Of a stretch of DNA of 38,469 bases, positions 25,601 through 32,997 are shown piece after piece. The DNA is from a virus. The notes beneath the pieces are model-generated. The model did no database searches. It saw only the letters and a program-made list of their open reading frames with translations, and was not told the DNA's origin. Numbering within the stretch: position 1 is the stretch's first letter; each line of letters begins with the position of its first letter. The stretch is taken from positions 1 through 38,469 of the IMG/VR virus record IMGVR_UViG_3300042922_000087; one strand, written 5' to 3'. Both the position numbers and the translations under genes were made by a program.

Positions 25601-27125
25601 GTAGAAGCGCGTTGATATCACGCACACCGGTAATACCTAGCTGACGTAGAACAGTTTCAGCGTTGGTACCCTCGGACTGTAGACCCTTAAGGAAGTCTAG
25701 GAATGCCTGGCTGGCGTCACCCTGTGTCCACGCCTGAGAGAAATCGCTAGCGCTTTGACCGGCAAGCCGTGCGAACTCTTCTAGCTCCGAGCCGCCCTGC
25801 TGTACGGCAGTGCTAATCTCAGAGAAGATACGGATAGTAGAACCGCGCGCCGCTTCCGGTGCGATACCGAGAGAAGCATAAGACGCCGCAAGACCAATGA
25901 TTTCATCAGCAGTGAATCTCGCCTGAGCACCCGCCGCTGCAATCTGTGTAGTGGTCGAGATAATAGAACTCTCAGTAGCCACCGAGTTAACACCCACGTT
26001 AAGAATCGATGAGCCAAGAGCTTCGTAGTTACCCTGCACGTCAGGAAGAAGGGCGTCAAGACGACCGAAGGCTTCCGCCGACTGCTGAACCGCAACGTCA
26101 GTGGAGCTAGTGAACTTGGCCACAGTCTCCGTGAAGTTTGCAATGTTCTGAGACGGAATGTTCAACTGACCGGCAAGCTCACCGATCTGAGCAAGGTTGG
26201 CGAATCCGGCAGGAACGCTCTGAGCAAGATCAACAAACTGATCCTGGATGATGCTCATTTCGCTGACTGTTGCGCCAGAGGTACGCTGAATAGAGGCCAT
26301 GGCAGTCTCGTAGTCTGCCGCCGCTGAAATAGTAAGTGCGTTGAATGCTAGAAGCGCAGCACCGGCAACACCGGTCGCGTTAGAGATATCGTGTAGAGCG
26401 AAGCGCGCTGTGAACAGAGAATCACGCATCTGCTCGACGCCCTGAGAAGCGCCGATAGCATTCTTCTCGATTACACCGAAGGAATTACCGACACGCAGAC
26501 CAGCCGCCGCAAGTGCTCCCTCATCAAGGTCGCTGATTCTGTTGCTGCTGGCACGCTGGGGTTCGGCGTATCGGTTAGCGCGGTGTCGCTGAGCCTGTAG
26601 CAGGGAGTCCGCATTAGCCTTGTTGGCCGCCGCTGCCTCACGAGCGCTCTTGGACTCCGCAAGGTTAGCCTCAACCGTAGCGCGGATGAGGCGCATGTTT
26701 TCTTCGCGAGCATTCGACAGTGAACGCAAGCGCTGTTCTTCCATACCATAGGCTACCGGACCAGGATAACCCTGTAGGCTAGTGGTGCCACTCTTACCAG
26801 CGGCGAAGACACGTCCACCGCCCTGCTGACGACGCGCTACCTCTAGTAGGTTGTCGCTCAGCGTCTTGGCAACTGCGGCCTGCTGACGCATGGCGTCAGT
26901 GGTAGCCTGCACGCTCTGTGCCGCTGCCTTACCGGAACGGGCAGTTCCTGTGACACCCTGCTCTACCTTAGTAAGAGCGCGAGCGGCATTGACAGCGACG
27001 CTAGCAATGTCTCTAAACGAATCAGCTAGCGATGCCGCCGCGTCTGCGGCAGAGCGCATATCGCGGACAGCATCACTAGCATCGGCCTCTACGCCTATGC
27101 GTAGGGTTTCGTCTTCACCAGCCAT
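22695..27125 (-). CDS. Tape measure protein
   Basis: 1476 residues, the largest gene. Ala-rich helical N-terminal region; a tail-tape-measure core near 290-330 (SVPAGFANLAQIGELAGQLN); hydrophobic segments near 610-640 and 690-710 (IFGGIFTLLAGGVLILTSLA, GITAGITLLLAGF); a glycine run GGGGRGGGGGGGGLGG near 1130; and a C-terminal part ending in FVSAKRGSN. Length sets tail length, roughly 0.2 micrometre at 0.15 nm per residue. AGGAA precedes the ATG. Follows the two chaperone frames, as in siphoviruses. Confidence 0.93.
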   Translation of the reverse strand: MAGEDETLRIGVEADASDAVRDMRSAADAAASLADSFRDIASVAVNAARALTKVEQGVTGTARSGKAAAQSVQATTDAMRQQAAVAKTLSDNLLEVARRQQGGGRVFAAGKSGTTSLQGYPGPVAYGMEEQRLRSLSNAREENMRLIRATVEANLAESKSAREAAAANKANADSLLQAQRHRANRYAEPQRASSNRISDLDEGALAAAGLRVGNSFGVIEKNAIGASQGVEQMRDSLFTARFALHDISNATGVAGAALLAFNALTISAAADYETAMASIQRTSGATVSEMSIIQDQFVDLAQSVPAGFANLAQIGELAGQLNIPSQNIANFTETVAKFTSSTDVAVQQSAEAFGRLDALLPDVQGNYEALGSSILNVGVNSVATESSIISTTTQIAAAGAQARFTADEIIGLAASYASLGIAPEAARGSTIRIFSEISTAVQQGGSELEEFARLAGQSASDFSQAWTQGDASQAFLDFLKGLQSEGTNAETVLRQLGITGVRDINALLRLSQNLDIVTQSFGYAGDGFAQATQLSEAFGITSETLNARLEVLGQSIQALFAELGSTGTGPIKELVNGLIDLIKVMTDLASNPAAQWIAIFGGIFTLLAGGVLILTSLAARMGAMAVATRTVNIELRAMAASATASGTALGTLQSRMIGAGVAMTTFGNIIKGIAWGAGITAGITLLLAGFEQISEATKSAGERAKEAFGDLSGLSNALVSDTRVYEETGDALGHVEGSIESVSQKSAEWVSQIERSTGVQTSLGSEIDHTSSKITNQTFAIGNNTKAWLANQLANSEALEAAVKANAELARAGAPTIDVEGLISASVRNDTTEARRLLQEWYAEYTSFAQTNAIPLQAEEALGKFGEVAALTAGSLEEAATSVQVTEAAFGALGISTEQAALMMGGLEAETGGAASALDELRSGVEGAFGSISAFAEWGSAIEGLFGGLAESGVASFGILGEAGSANLGALQQAIVTTIIAGEQLGVSAADSVGALFVELQRQGIDTANLMASLANIPGIGASGVKGIQAMMGGTKQLTGNANMLQKSLAGVAQRATQAARSIGGGGRGGGGGGGGLGGAAKQAAQEVRTLVDYANDLEKVFSRAFEIRFSAGQGMDKITSQWIKMQEAIDDANQSIAEAQARMQELTSDNNILAYFQTVAESYGDSLRSADISAEIAKNNAELAAEQKKAADAAAEMDRNLVGNSRSAIENRADILGLVEGYQDLIGSYASSGMSQAELAIKTQELRAQFIQQGLAMGYSYDQLQTYAAGFDDVALAIQRVPRNVTVAANVNPAIQALNEFEAAAHRAAVNAANSIRSGGGGGYGMGGVSIPDGYWLGNEFARRFKYGFNDQTRTWQMRDTATGAYVKTGMQLFRSGGYTGDDATNEVAGLVHGKEFVINAQNTSRLGLPFLNALNSGKTPVAQGTGSGISVVELSATDRALLAAAGNVTLTIDGRVVAQATNGANFVSAKRGSN

Positions 27126-27130
27126 ATTTC

Positions 27131-27562
27131 CTAGTCTTCGTTAAGGTCCGATAGATAATCTCTACGGGTAGGGAGCGGAGAACCGTCTAGCATTTCCGGC
27201 ACGGCGTAGGTGTACTCTCCTGGTCTGAGCTTGGGAGCAGGCTTCTTGTTCTGATACTTCTCAAGCTCAGCCGATGCGTAACATACATCCTTTTTCACCT
27301 TGAACAACAGATTCTTTTCAGAGCTTCTGCAAATCCAAAGCGGCTGACCGCATTTCTGGCAAGCCTCCCTGTTAAGGATAGTCCATGCCATTGCTAGTTT
27401 TTTATCTTCCTTACTCCATCCCTCACTAGGCTGTTTGTTGGTGATCAAACTAGTGGGCGGAAGACCCATCTTATATGCCGTCTCGACGGCTACTGCGTTG
27501 TAGTAATTACTCGGCCACGTCAGGACTTCCGCCAAGAAATCCGGCATCGGTAGCCTGGTCAA
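27131..27562 (-). CDS. Tail assembly chaperone, second frame
   Basis: 143 codons in the frame that overlaps the end of the first chaperone by 56 bases. It carries the family pattern FLAEVLTWPSNYYN..AVETAYKMGLPP and a zinc-like CQKCGQPLWIC...C. Possible starts are TTG 27562 and ATG 27547, but neither has a ribosome site, so expression by programmed frameshifting from the upstream gene is more likely. The frame is +1 (or -2) relative to the first, unlike the -1 of lambda. Confidence 0.8.
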   Translation of the reverse strand: MTRLPMPDFLAEVLTWPSNYYNAVAVETAYKMGLPPTSLITNKQPSEGWSKEDKKLAMAWTILNREACQKCGQPLWICRSSEKNLLFKVKKDVCYASAELEKYQNKKPAPKLRPGEYTYAVPEMLDGSPLPTRRDYLSDLNED

Positions 27563-28073
27563 AGACAGCCGCGTTGAAGTTAACGTTCACAACGCCTCTG
27601 ACGAGCTTACCGAATTCACCTTCTTTAAGATATCGGCGGAACTTCTCGACGGCTGCCTCATCCCAAACACGAGCGTCGCGAGCACCCTCTACGTTTGTCA
27701 CGGCCACGATGGTATTGGCGATGAGCTTGTTCTCAGACGAGCGAATCTTCTCGCTGTCAGTTTCGCCCTCTGGAACGTTGTAGAGTTCTTCTACAAGCCC
27801 CGGTGGCAGACCGCGAAGCTCGAAGGTAAGCACAGACTTCTTAACCTTCTCAGAAAGCTCTTCGATGCGAGCGTTAATCTCAGTGTAGTCCTGAGTGTCG
27901 GGGCTCTCGTCCATCTTAAGACGATCCTGATTAGCCTTTAGTAATTCAGTTGCACTCAATGCATCTGTGTAGACGGTGACCTTCTCATTGGGATAAGCTG
28001 TTCCCTCAATGAATGAAAGCACGTCAAATGCGCCCGGTGCCTGGGCCTCTGTAATAGCGTCAATGGTTTCCAT
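27507..28073 (-). CDS. Tail assembly chaperone, first frame
   Basis: 188 residues from ATG 28073, preceded by AGGA at seven bases (a GTG two codons earlier would be too close). Helical, acidic protein with ELRGLPPGLVEELYNVPEG. Followed by an overlapping frame and then the tape measure, the standard siphovirus order. It coats the tape measure during tail assembly. Confidence 0.82.
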   Translation of the reverse strand: METIDAITEAQAPGAFDVLSFIEGTAYPNEKVTVYTDALSATELLKANQDRLKMDESPDTQDYTEINARIEELSEKVKKSVLTFELRGLPPGLVEELYNVPEGETDSEKIRSSENKLIANTIVAVTNVEGARDARVWDEAAVEKFRRYLKEGEFGKLVRGVVNVNFNAAVFDQATDAGFLGGSPDVAE

Positions 28074-28104
28074 ATGCACATCCTATCACATTTTAATAAG
28101 TAAC

Positions 28105-28149
28105 CATAGACATAAAACCGCCCGTGCCGGGAGTAGTCGGCACGGGCGG
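28105..28149 (-). terminator. Terminator after the tail tube gene
   Basis: CCGCCCGTGCCG (28118-28129) pairs with CGGCACGGGCGG (28138-28149), 12 bp; on the minus strand TTTTATGTCT follows. It should lower expression of chaperone and tape measure relative to the abundant tube protein. Confidence 0.88.
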
Positions 28150-28169
28150 AGTCCCTAAGGTAGCAGGGT

Positions 28170-28931
28170 TTAGGAAACCGTTACAGTCTGTGTAACAGGG
28201 GCGGTTGCAGCAGGGTGACTTACCGTGATGGTAGAGGTACCAGCGGCAATACCGGTGATGAAACCGTTCTGCGTCACACGAACCTTTGTAGTGTCAGATG
28301 ACGAGTAGGTTGCAGTTGAACGAATGCTACGAGTCGATAGAATCGGAGCAAGCGGCTTAGTAGTACCGATGGTCAGCGTGTTCGTAGTTGGAACACCGGT
28401 AATAACACCAGCACCCGAAACCATCGTGTACGGGTACAGAAGACCCTGAGGCAGGAACGTAACTGTGAACTTAACAGCGTCGTCACCCTCAGTGTCATCG
28501 ACAACCGTGTCAGCCACGAAGCGGAATACAGATACGCGGTCGCCAGCGGCCCACGCCTCGTTCCACTTCTTCTCAGCAACGCGCATCACAAGGTAACCGT
28601 ATGTACGCGGAACCTTGAATGTCTGCCATGCCTTTACGAAGTCAGACGTAGAGTCGGCAGGGTTGGAGTCGCGGAAGAACGAGAGCGTACCCTCGAAGTT
28701 AGCGAAACCACGAGTAACAGCGTTACCGGGGTCGGTAATTCCACGGTCTTCCACGTCGTCGGAGTCGGTTGCGCCGAGCGCGAAGTCCTGCCACGAGATT
28801 GCGGGAGACAGATCGACGGTCGTCCCGGCAGTCAGAATCGCTGTCGTCGGTGCCGCCGCCTGAGCGGGAGTCATGTTTGCGTCTAGAACCCATGCGATCT
28901 TGACGTACTCATTACTAGTAATCTTTGCCAT
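28170..28931 (-). CDS. Major tail protein (tail tube) with Ig-like domain
   Basis: 253 residues. The first 170 residues have tail tube character (AISWQDFALGATDSDD, FANFEGTLSFFRD, FKVPRTYGYLVMRV). The last 75 form a BIG_2/Ig-like domain (STATYSSSDTTKVRVTQNGF, GIAAGTSTITVSH), typical of surface decoration on tails. AAGGA precedes the ATG, and a strong terminator follows. The high-output position supports major tail protein. Confidence 0.82.
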   Translation of the reverse strand: MAKITSNEYVKIAWVLDANMTPAQAAAPTTAILTAGTTVDLSPAISWQDFALGATDSDDVEDRGITDPGNAVTRGFANFEGTLSFFRDSNPADSTSDFVKAWQTFKVPRTYGYLVMRVAEKKWNEAWAAGDRVSVFRFVADTVVDDTEGDDAVKFTVTFLPQGLLYPYTMVSGAGVITGVPTTNTLTIGTTKPLAPILSTRSIRSTATYSSSDTTKVRVTQNGFITGIAAGTSTITVSHPAATAPVTQTVTVS

Positions 28932-28940
28932 TATTTATCC

Positions 28941-29471
28941 TTAGGCCAGAGTAGCGTTCGTGAAGACCTGACCGTTAGGCTTGAAGCGAGAACCGAATAG
29001 GATGTTCTCACCGTCACCTAGTACGTCAGTCGGGTAGTCGGTGTTAACGCCGAAGATGCTGATTTCCTGACCCGCAGCGAAGGTAGTTCCCTGCGCCGGT
29101 CCAATGCGCTTCACGATGTAGTACGGACGGTCAGCGCCAGAGAACAGATCGACTGGAAGCTCGTACACAGCCGTAGGAGAGCCAGCAGATGCAGGACCGT
29201 TACGGAAACTGTCGAACGAAACGTTGTAGTTGAAGAAGGTCGGTGTCTGAACGTTACCGATATCACAGATCGAGATTGAGTCGTCCGTGTCAGAATCGGT
29301 AAGGTTAATGTCCACCGAGTCATCTGTCAGGGCGCAGGAAATATCCCAGCCAAGACCACCAGAAACAGCGGTGTTCAGAGCAGTCGCAGTGGGAGAGGCC
29401 CAGTTAGTTAGAGCACCCGGTGCGAAAGCATATACCGAGAAGTACCCGCGAAGGAGCTTATTTCCCGCCAT
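28941..29471 (-). CDS. Second tail-tube-like protein
   Basis: 176 residues with a similar pattern to the first part of the neighbouring major tail protein (GWDISCALTDDSVDINLTDS, then a stretch of FNYNVSFDSFRNGPAS). Adjacent and directly upstream of it. Tandem tube-like proteins suggest either duplicate tube subunits or a tube plus a tail-completion protein. AGGA precedes the ATG. Confidence 0.65.
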   Translation of the reverse strand: MAGNKLLRGYFSVYAFAPGALTNWASPTATALNTAVSGGLGWDISCALTDDSVDINLTDSDTDDSISICDIGNVQTPTFFNYNVSFDSFRNGPASAGSPTAVYELPVDLFSGADRPYYIVKRIGPAQGTTFAAGQEISIFGVNTDYPTDVLGDGENILFGSRFKPNGQVFTNATLA

Positions 29472-29782
29472 TAGTTCTTATCCTTATTGTCATCGGCAAT
29501 ACGCTCAACGAGGTCTGCCTTGGTACCAGTCGTATCCAGTCCACGCTTTTCTGCCGACTCGACAAGCTCATCTTTCTTTAGCTCGACAAGTGGAACGGCC
29601 ACAATTTGCGTGCGCTGATCAACGGGGAGTTCATGGTTAGTCTCAATAACGACTTTATCCTCTTCGAACTCTTCTGGACTGTACTCTTCAAGATCATCAC
29701 CGAATGAAGGGTGATCTGCGTAGTGCTCCGGGTACGAAGCTACGACACCAGTACTCTTGTGTCGAAATAGCTTGAAAGCCAT
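29471..29782 (-). CDS. Small protein with C-terminal HeH/SAP-like domain
   Basis: 103 residues from ATG 29782 (a GTG three codons earlier is not favoured by the AAGG spacing). C-terminal 40 residues, VELKKDELVESAEKRGLDTT-GTKADLVERI, match the helix-extension-helix (HeH/LEM/SAP-like) unit often appended to phage head/tail genes. The N-terminal part (MAFKLFRHKSTGVVASYPEH) is unknown. Located between tail terminator and tube genes. Confidence 0.7.
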   Translation of the reverse strand: MAFKLFRHKSTGVVASYPEHYADHPSFGDDLEEYSPEEFEEDKVVIETNHELPVDQRTQIVAVPLVELKKDELVESAEKRGLDTTGTKADLVERIADDNKDKN

Positions 29783-29817
29783 ATGATTCACCTTACTTTT
29801 GTTAAAGTCGCTATTCC

Positions 29818-29826
29818 AGTATAGCA
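29818..29826 (-). promoter_or_regulatory. Candidate promoter for the tail tube genes
   Basis: On the minus strand TGC-TATACT (29826-29818) is an extended -10 of the same type as in the early region, 36 bases before the start codon of the HeH-domain gene. No clear -35. It would drive the tail tube transcription unit. Confidence 0.4.
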
Positions 29827-29840
29827 GACACTTATCATAA

Positions 29841-30266
29841 TTAACTCAGGTTAAACCGATATGAAAATGCTGTTGCATGAACGTATCGGTGGAAACCCAA
29901 ATCCGGGTCTACGAAGCTGTAGCTATTGCCCGGTCGAAGAGAGCTTCCGTCATTGGGGCGGAAGTCCGTCAACATCTTTACGCGAACCTGATCGCGAATA
30001 TCTCGTGTCACTCTGTCGTCAGGACTGACCGTGTACACCGTGAAGGTGGCACGCTGGGTATCCTTGTCAGGGCCGCATATTCCGTTGTCATATTCCTGGA
30101 ACCCGCCGTTGAACTTAACGAGAATGTACGGCTTGAAAAGCTTGTTCTCGTCAAGTTCTGGCAGATAGCTGTCGTCGGTGTAATCACCCTCCATAACATC
30201 GACGCCAGGAATCTCTTTGATGCGGGCGACGATATCATCCTCACCCTGTAGTGTAGAAAGAGGCAT
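29841..30266 (-). CDS. Tail terminator protein
   Basis: 141 residues from ATG 30266, overlapping the upstream stop (TAATG) with GAGAAGGA as ribosome site. The pattern EDDIVARIKEIPGVDV...FKPYILVKFNGG...RDIRDQVRVKMLTDFRPND fits the phage tail completion/terminator type (gpU-like fold). It caps the tail tube and joins to the head. Order after the HK97 gp10-like protein agrees. Confidence 0.75.
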   Translation of the reverse strand: MPLSTLQGEDDIVARIKEIPGVDVMEGDYTDDSYLPELDENKLFKPYILVKFNGGFQEYDNGICGPDKDTQRATFTVYTVSPDDRVTRDIRDQVRVKMLTDFRPNDGSSLRPGNSYSFVDPDLGFHRYVHATAFSYRFNLS

Positions 30267-30763
30267 TATCCTTCTCCATCCGTCCACATAGCTGCGTTGT
30301 TAACTCGGTATCCCTGTGGGTTGGTACCCAGCAGGTGTAGCTCACGACGCAGAAAGTCAGATGCGTACTGTAGCGAATTCATCGCCTGCACGCCGTTCTT
30401 TGTTCCGTGCTCCTGGAAGATAGAATACCCAGGCTCACCGTTAAGCCAACCGAGAGCAAACTCGTACTTAGCCTTGCCAACCTTGCCGCCGCGCCACTTA
30501 ACGCCAGCAATCATTCTACCGGTGTCCTTACGACCAGGACCATTACCACCGAGAGCGGCACGGGCCTGACCGGTAGGAGTGACAACATCGGGGCTATACT
30601 CGATGTAGTTACGCATAACATCTGCCGCCGAAGCAACTGCGCTCTGTAGCTTCTGGAAGTAGAATTTCTCCATTACTTCCTCGGGAAAGCCGATGATACG
30701 GTTCTGCACATGGCGCAACTTGGCAGGCTCGGTCTTAACTCGAATAGGTAGCCAGTCAGCCAT
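30266..30763 (-). CDS. Head-tail connector (HK97 gp10-like)
   Basis: 165 residues with KLQSAVASAADVMRNYIEYS, VTPTGQARAALGGNG and FALGWLNGEPGYSIFQEHGT, the last being the typical end of HK97 gp10-like neck proteins. Start overlaps the upstream stop (TAATG). Confidence 0.8.
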   Translation of the reverse strand: MADWLPIRVKTEPAKLRHVQNRIIGFPEEVMEKFYFQKLQSAVASAADVMRNYIEYSPDVVTPTGQARAALGGNGPGRKDTGRMIAGVKWRGGKVGKAKYEFALGWLNGEPGYSIFQEHGTKNGVQAMNSLQYASDFLRRELHLLGTNPQGYRVNNAAMWTDGEG

Positions 30764-31209
30764 TATGTATCCGCCTTTAGGTCGGCCTCACATACTAGGT
30801 CAGTCAACCAGGCATTAGAGCTACTGATAGCTCCACGAACCTCTAGCGTATACTTTGTCAACTCGGGGTTATCCGGTGAAGCTGTCACAATGACAATATC
30901 GTCAAGGTGAATAGCTGTCGCTACATTCTCGATCTGTACACGCATAAGGCGACGGCCCGATGTATCCTGGCCTACCACCATGTCACCGATAATACCGTAA
31001 GGCTGCACCCGTGCCGGAACAGATTCCAGAATGGTTTCGAATGCAGTTGTGGTCCACGTTTCAGTTTCCTGATCGTAAACAGGAGTGGGGGCTACAGTGC
31101 TCGGGTTTTTGCGAATGACTTTGATAGTAGCCAGCATGAAGTCTGCGGCTACCGGCGTGTGGTGTCTTGTCCACCTTGGGTCAAGCGCTCCCCGTGCATA
31201 TAGCTTCAT
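30763..31209 (-). CDS. Head-tail connector / head closure protein
   Basis: 148 residues, mostly beta (MLATIKVIRKNPSTVAPTPV, RVQPYGIIGDMVVGQDTSG, DDIVIVTASPDNPELTKYTL). Position between adaptor and gp10-like protein fits a head closure (gp16-like) role. AGGAAG precedes the ATG. Confidence 0.7.
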   Translation of the reverse strand: MKLYARGALDPRWTRHHTPVAADFMLATIKVIRKNPSTVAPTPVYDQETETWTTTAFETILESVPARVQPYGIIGDMVVGQDTSGRRLMRVQIENVATAIHLDDIVIVTASPDNPELTKYTLEVRGAISSSNAWLTDLVCEADLKADT

Positions 31210-31228
31210 ATTTTCTTCCTAAAATGTC

Positions 31229-31432
31229 TTACTGCTGAGATTCTGAATTCTCGCCAGAACCGTTTAGCCGAGACTCTAGTCCGGCGAGTTCGGCAACAAG
31301 ATCAAATCCAGGGTACTGTGCGGCGGTAAGTTGCACCGGATCAATCTGAACAGGGGTAAGAGTGTCGCCGTCGTCTACGACTGCCTGTACGGTGATAGTA
31401 ATGGATACGGGACGTACTTTCTTATAACTCAT
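31229..31432 (-). CDS. Small hypothetical protein in the connector region (67 aa)
   Basis: 67 residues: a beta part (VRPVSITITVQAVVDDGDTL) and a helical acidic tail (AELAGLESRLNGSGENSESQQ). Not recognised. Weak ribosome site. Lies between the fibre-like gene and the head closure gene. Confidence 0.6.
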   Translation of the reverse strand: MSYKKVRPVSITITVQAVVDDGDTLTPVQIDPVQLTAAQYPGFDLVAELAGLESRLNGSGENSESQQ

Positions 31433-31449
31433 CGTTCAAGTATTCTCTC

Positions 31450-32517
31450 TTAGTTGTCTACGTATAGCGCTCGACCCGCGCCCCCTGGACCGGTATTGGT
31501 TGCGCCGATCTTGACACGGGACATGGACTTGACGCCTGCCCGATCAGTGCGAAGTAGGATGCCAACCTCGTTGGCGGCAGGCTCATCAAACTCCGCCTGA
31601 GTCTGTGTCGCCGCAGTACCGGAGGGTGTTGTATTGATCTGGAACTTTGCACCCTGAGCGGTCGTATAGACCCAGGACTGCGTTGTTACAGCACGGAGGA
31701 CAACTCCCGCGCGTTCGGTACCAGCATCGACCGCCCCGAAGCGGAGTGACCCGAGGTTATTGGCGCTCGTTGGCACTGTAGGTAGTGTCGGCGTGCCCCG
31801 GTTCTTTGACAGGAATGTGTACGGCTCAGCGGCTGTGCTGTCGTTGTATGTTCGGTACTGAGAGCCCAGCGTGCCGCCATGCTGGAATATGATCGGGATA
31901 GTCGATTGCGTGACCTCACTGAGAAATGTCAGACGTGAACCGTACTGAATTTCCAAGGCACCAGTCGTTCCCATATTCTTCACGGCGACGACTTTGTGAG
32001 CCCCGTCCCAAATACCGATGGGACGAAGTACGCCAGTCCCGGACGCCCATGGGCTGATCTTAAATTCTAGCGGATTCGAGGCGTTCTCACCGGATGCCTC
32101 AATGGCCAGGAACTCGCGGTTCGGAACTCCGCCGCCACCGGGCGTTAGGTACAACTGGAAACCGGCGACTGCACCGCCTACATCGGTTCCACCCCGAGTG
32201 GTGGGCGCAACCTCGAAGTACGGCATAACACCAACCGATGTTCCGGTTAGGTGAAGGCGCTGACCATAGAAGCCGTCAACAAAGGATAGCTTCAATAGGC
32301 TACCGATGCCGATACCCTGAACGGGATCAAAGGTTTGCTTAGCTGTAAAGACTCTGGCCTCGTCTGCAATAGTGGCATCTACCGCAGTCTCCGACAGGCG
32401 TCCGATATTAACTGTGTCTTCTACATCGGTAACAGCAACGCCTAGCTTTTCAAGTTCAGCATTTAGCGGTTCGTCCCAGTTACGGGTGTTTTTTGCAATA
32501 GGGTTGATAGCTACCAT
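31450..32517 (-). CDS. Fibre-like protein in the head-tail connector cluster
   Basis: 355 residues. The start (NPIAKNTRNWDEPLNAELEK) resembles N-termini of phage fibre proteins; the rest is Gly/Thr-rich beta structure, and the end (GVKSMSRVKIGATNTGPGGAGRALYVDN) is like a fibre C-terminal triple helix or knob linker. It lies between the head-tail adaptor and head closure genes, where connector proteins are expected. The ATG overlaps the upstream stop. A neck or head fibre is likely. Confidence 0.65.
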   Translation of the reverse strand: MVAINPIAKNTRNWDEPLNAELEKLGVAVTDVEDTVNIGRLSETAVDATIADEARVFTAKQTFDPVQGIGIGSLLKLSFVDGFYGQRLHLTGTSVGVMPYFEVAPTTRGGTDVGGAVAGFQLYLTPGGGGVPNREFLAIEASGENASNPLEFKISPWASGTGVLRPIGIWDGAHKVVAVKNMGTTGALEIQYGSRLTFLSEVTQSTIPIIFQHGGTLGSQYRTYNDSTAAEPYTFLSKNRGTPTLPTVPTSANNLGSLRFGAVDAGTERAGVVLRAVTTQSWVYTTAQGAKFQINTTPSGTAATQTQAEFDEPAANEVGILLRTDRAGVKSMSRVKIGATNTGPGGAGRALYVDN

Positions 32518-32930
32518 TAGTTTCCGTAGCCGCCATTTCCGAAGTAAGGATCATCATATCCTGGCAGTGCCCACTCGGTAAGCTCTGGGTTGCGCCACGG
32601 TCCACCGAATCCATCCACAATATCGATGTAGAATTCGCCAGCCATTTCATCTTCTTTGTCGGCACGGTCGAAGAGCACTTGCGCGTTCTTACGCATGGCT
32701 TCGGCTACTTGTGCGCCGTTGGTCATCAAGTCCTGTGTCTTAATAACCTTGGAAATCATAGCTTCGCTATTAGAGATAGCGAGCATCGCATATCCAGCAC
32801 CGCGCAGAACGGAACCGTTGGCTACTTCTACATAGTTGGTAAGTTCATCGTCAGTGAAGAGCGTCGTGCCGTCGAACACAGTTTCGCTATCAGGGATGAG
32901 AATTCTCATCTTCTCAACGTCGGTTGCCAT
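32517..32930 (-). CDS. Head-tail adaptor (gp15/gp6-like)
   Basis: 137 residues, helical (VEKMRILIPDSETVFDGTTLF, TDDELTNYVEVANGSVLRGAGYAMLAI), of the type encoded after the capsid gene as first connector. AGGGAGAG precedes the ATG. Acidic and aromatic tail. Confidence 0.8.
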   Translation of the reverse strand: MATDVEKMRILIPDSETVFDGTTLFTDDELTNYVEVANGSVLRGAGYAMLAISNSEAMISKVIKTQDLMTNGAQVAEAMRKNAQVLFDRADKEDEMAGEFYIDIVDGFGGPWRNPELTEWALPGYDDPYFGNGGYGN

Positions 32931-32940
32931 ATCTCTCCCT

Positions 32941-32975
32941 AATGAGAAAGGCCCCGACCCTTTCGGGCCAGGGCC
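32941..32975 (-). terminator. Terminator after the major capsid gene
   Basis: GGCCCTGGCCC-GAAA-GGGTCGGGGCC on the minus strand (32975-32950, 11 bp with two wobbles, GAAA tetraloop) followed by TTTCTCATT. It separates abundant capsid from the downstream connectors. Confidence 0.88.
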
Positions 32976-32997
32976 ATTCCCTTTTGTTTAGCTAGGC

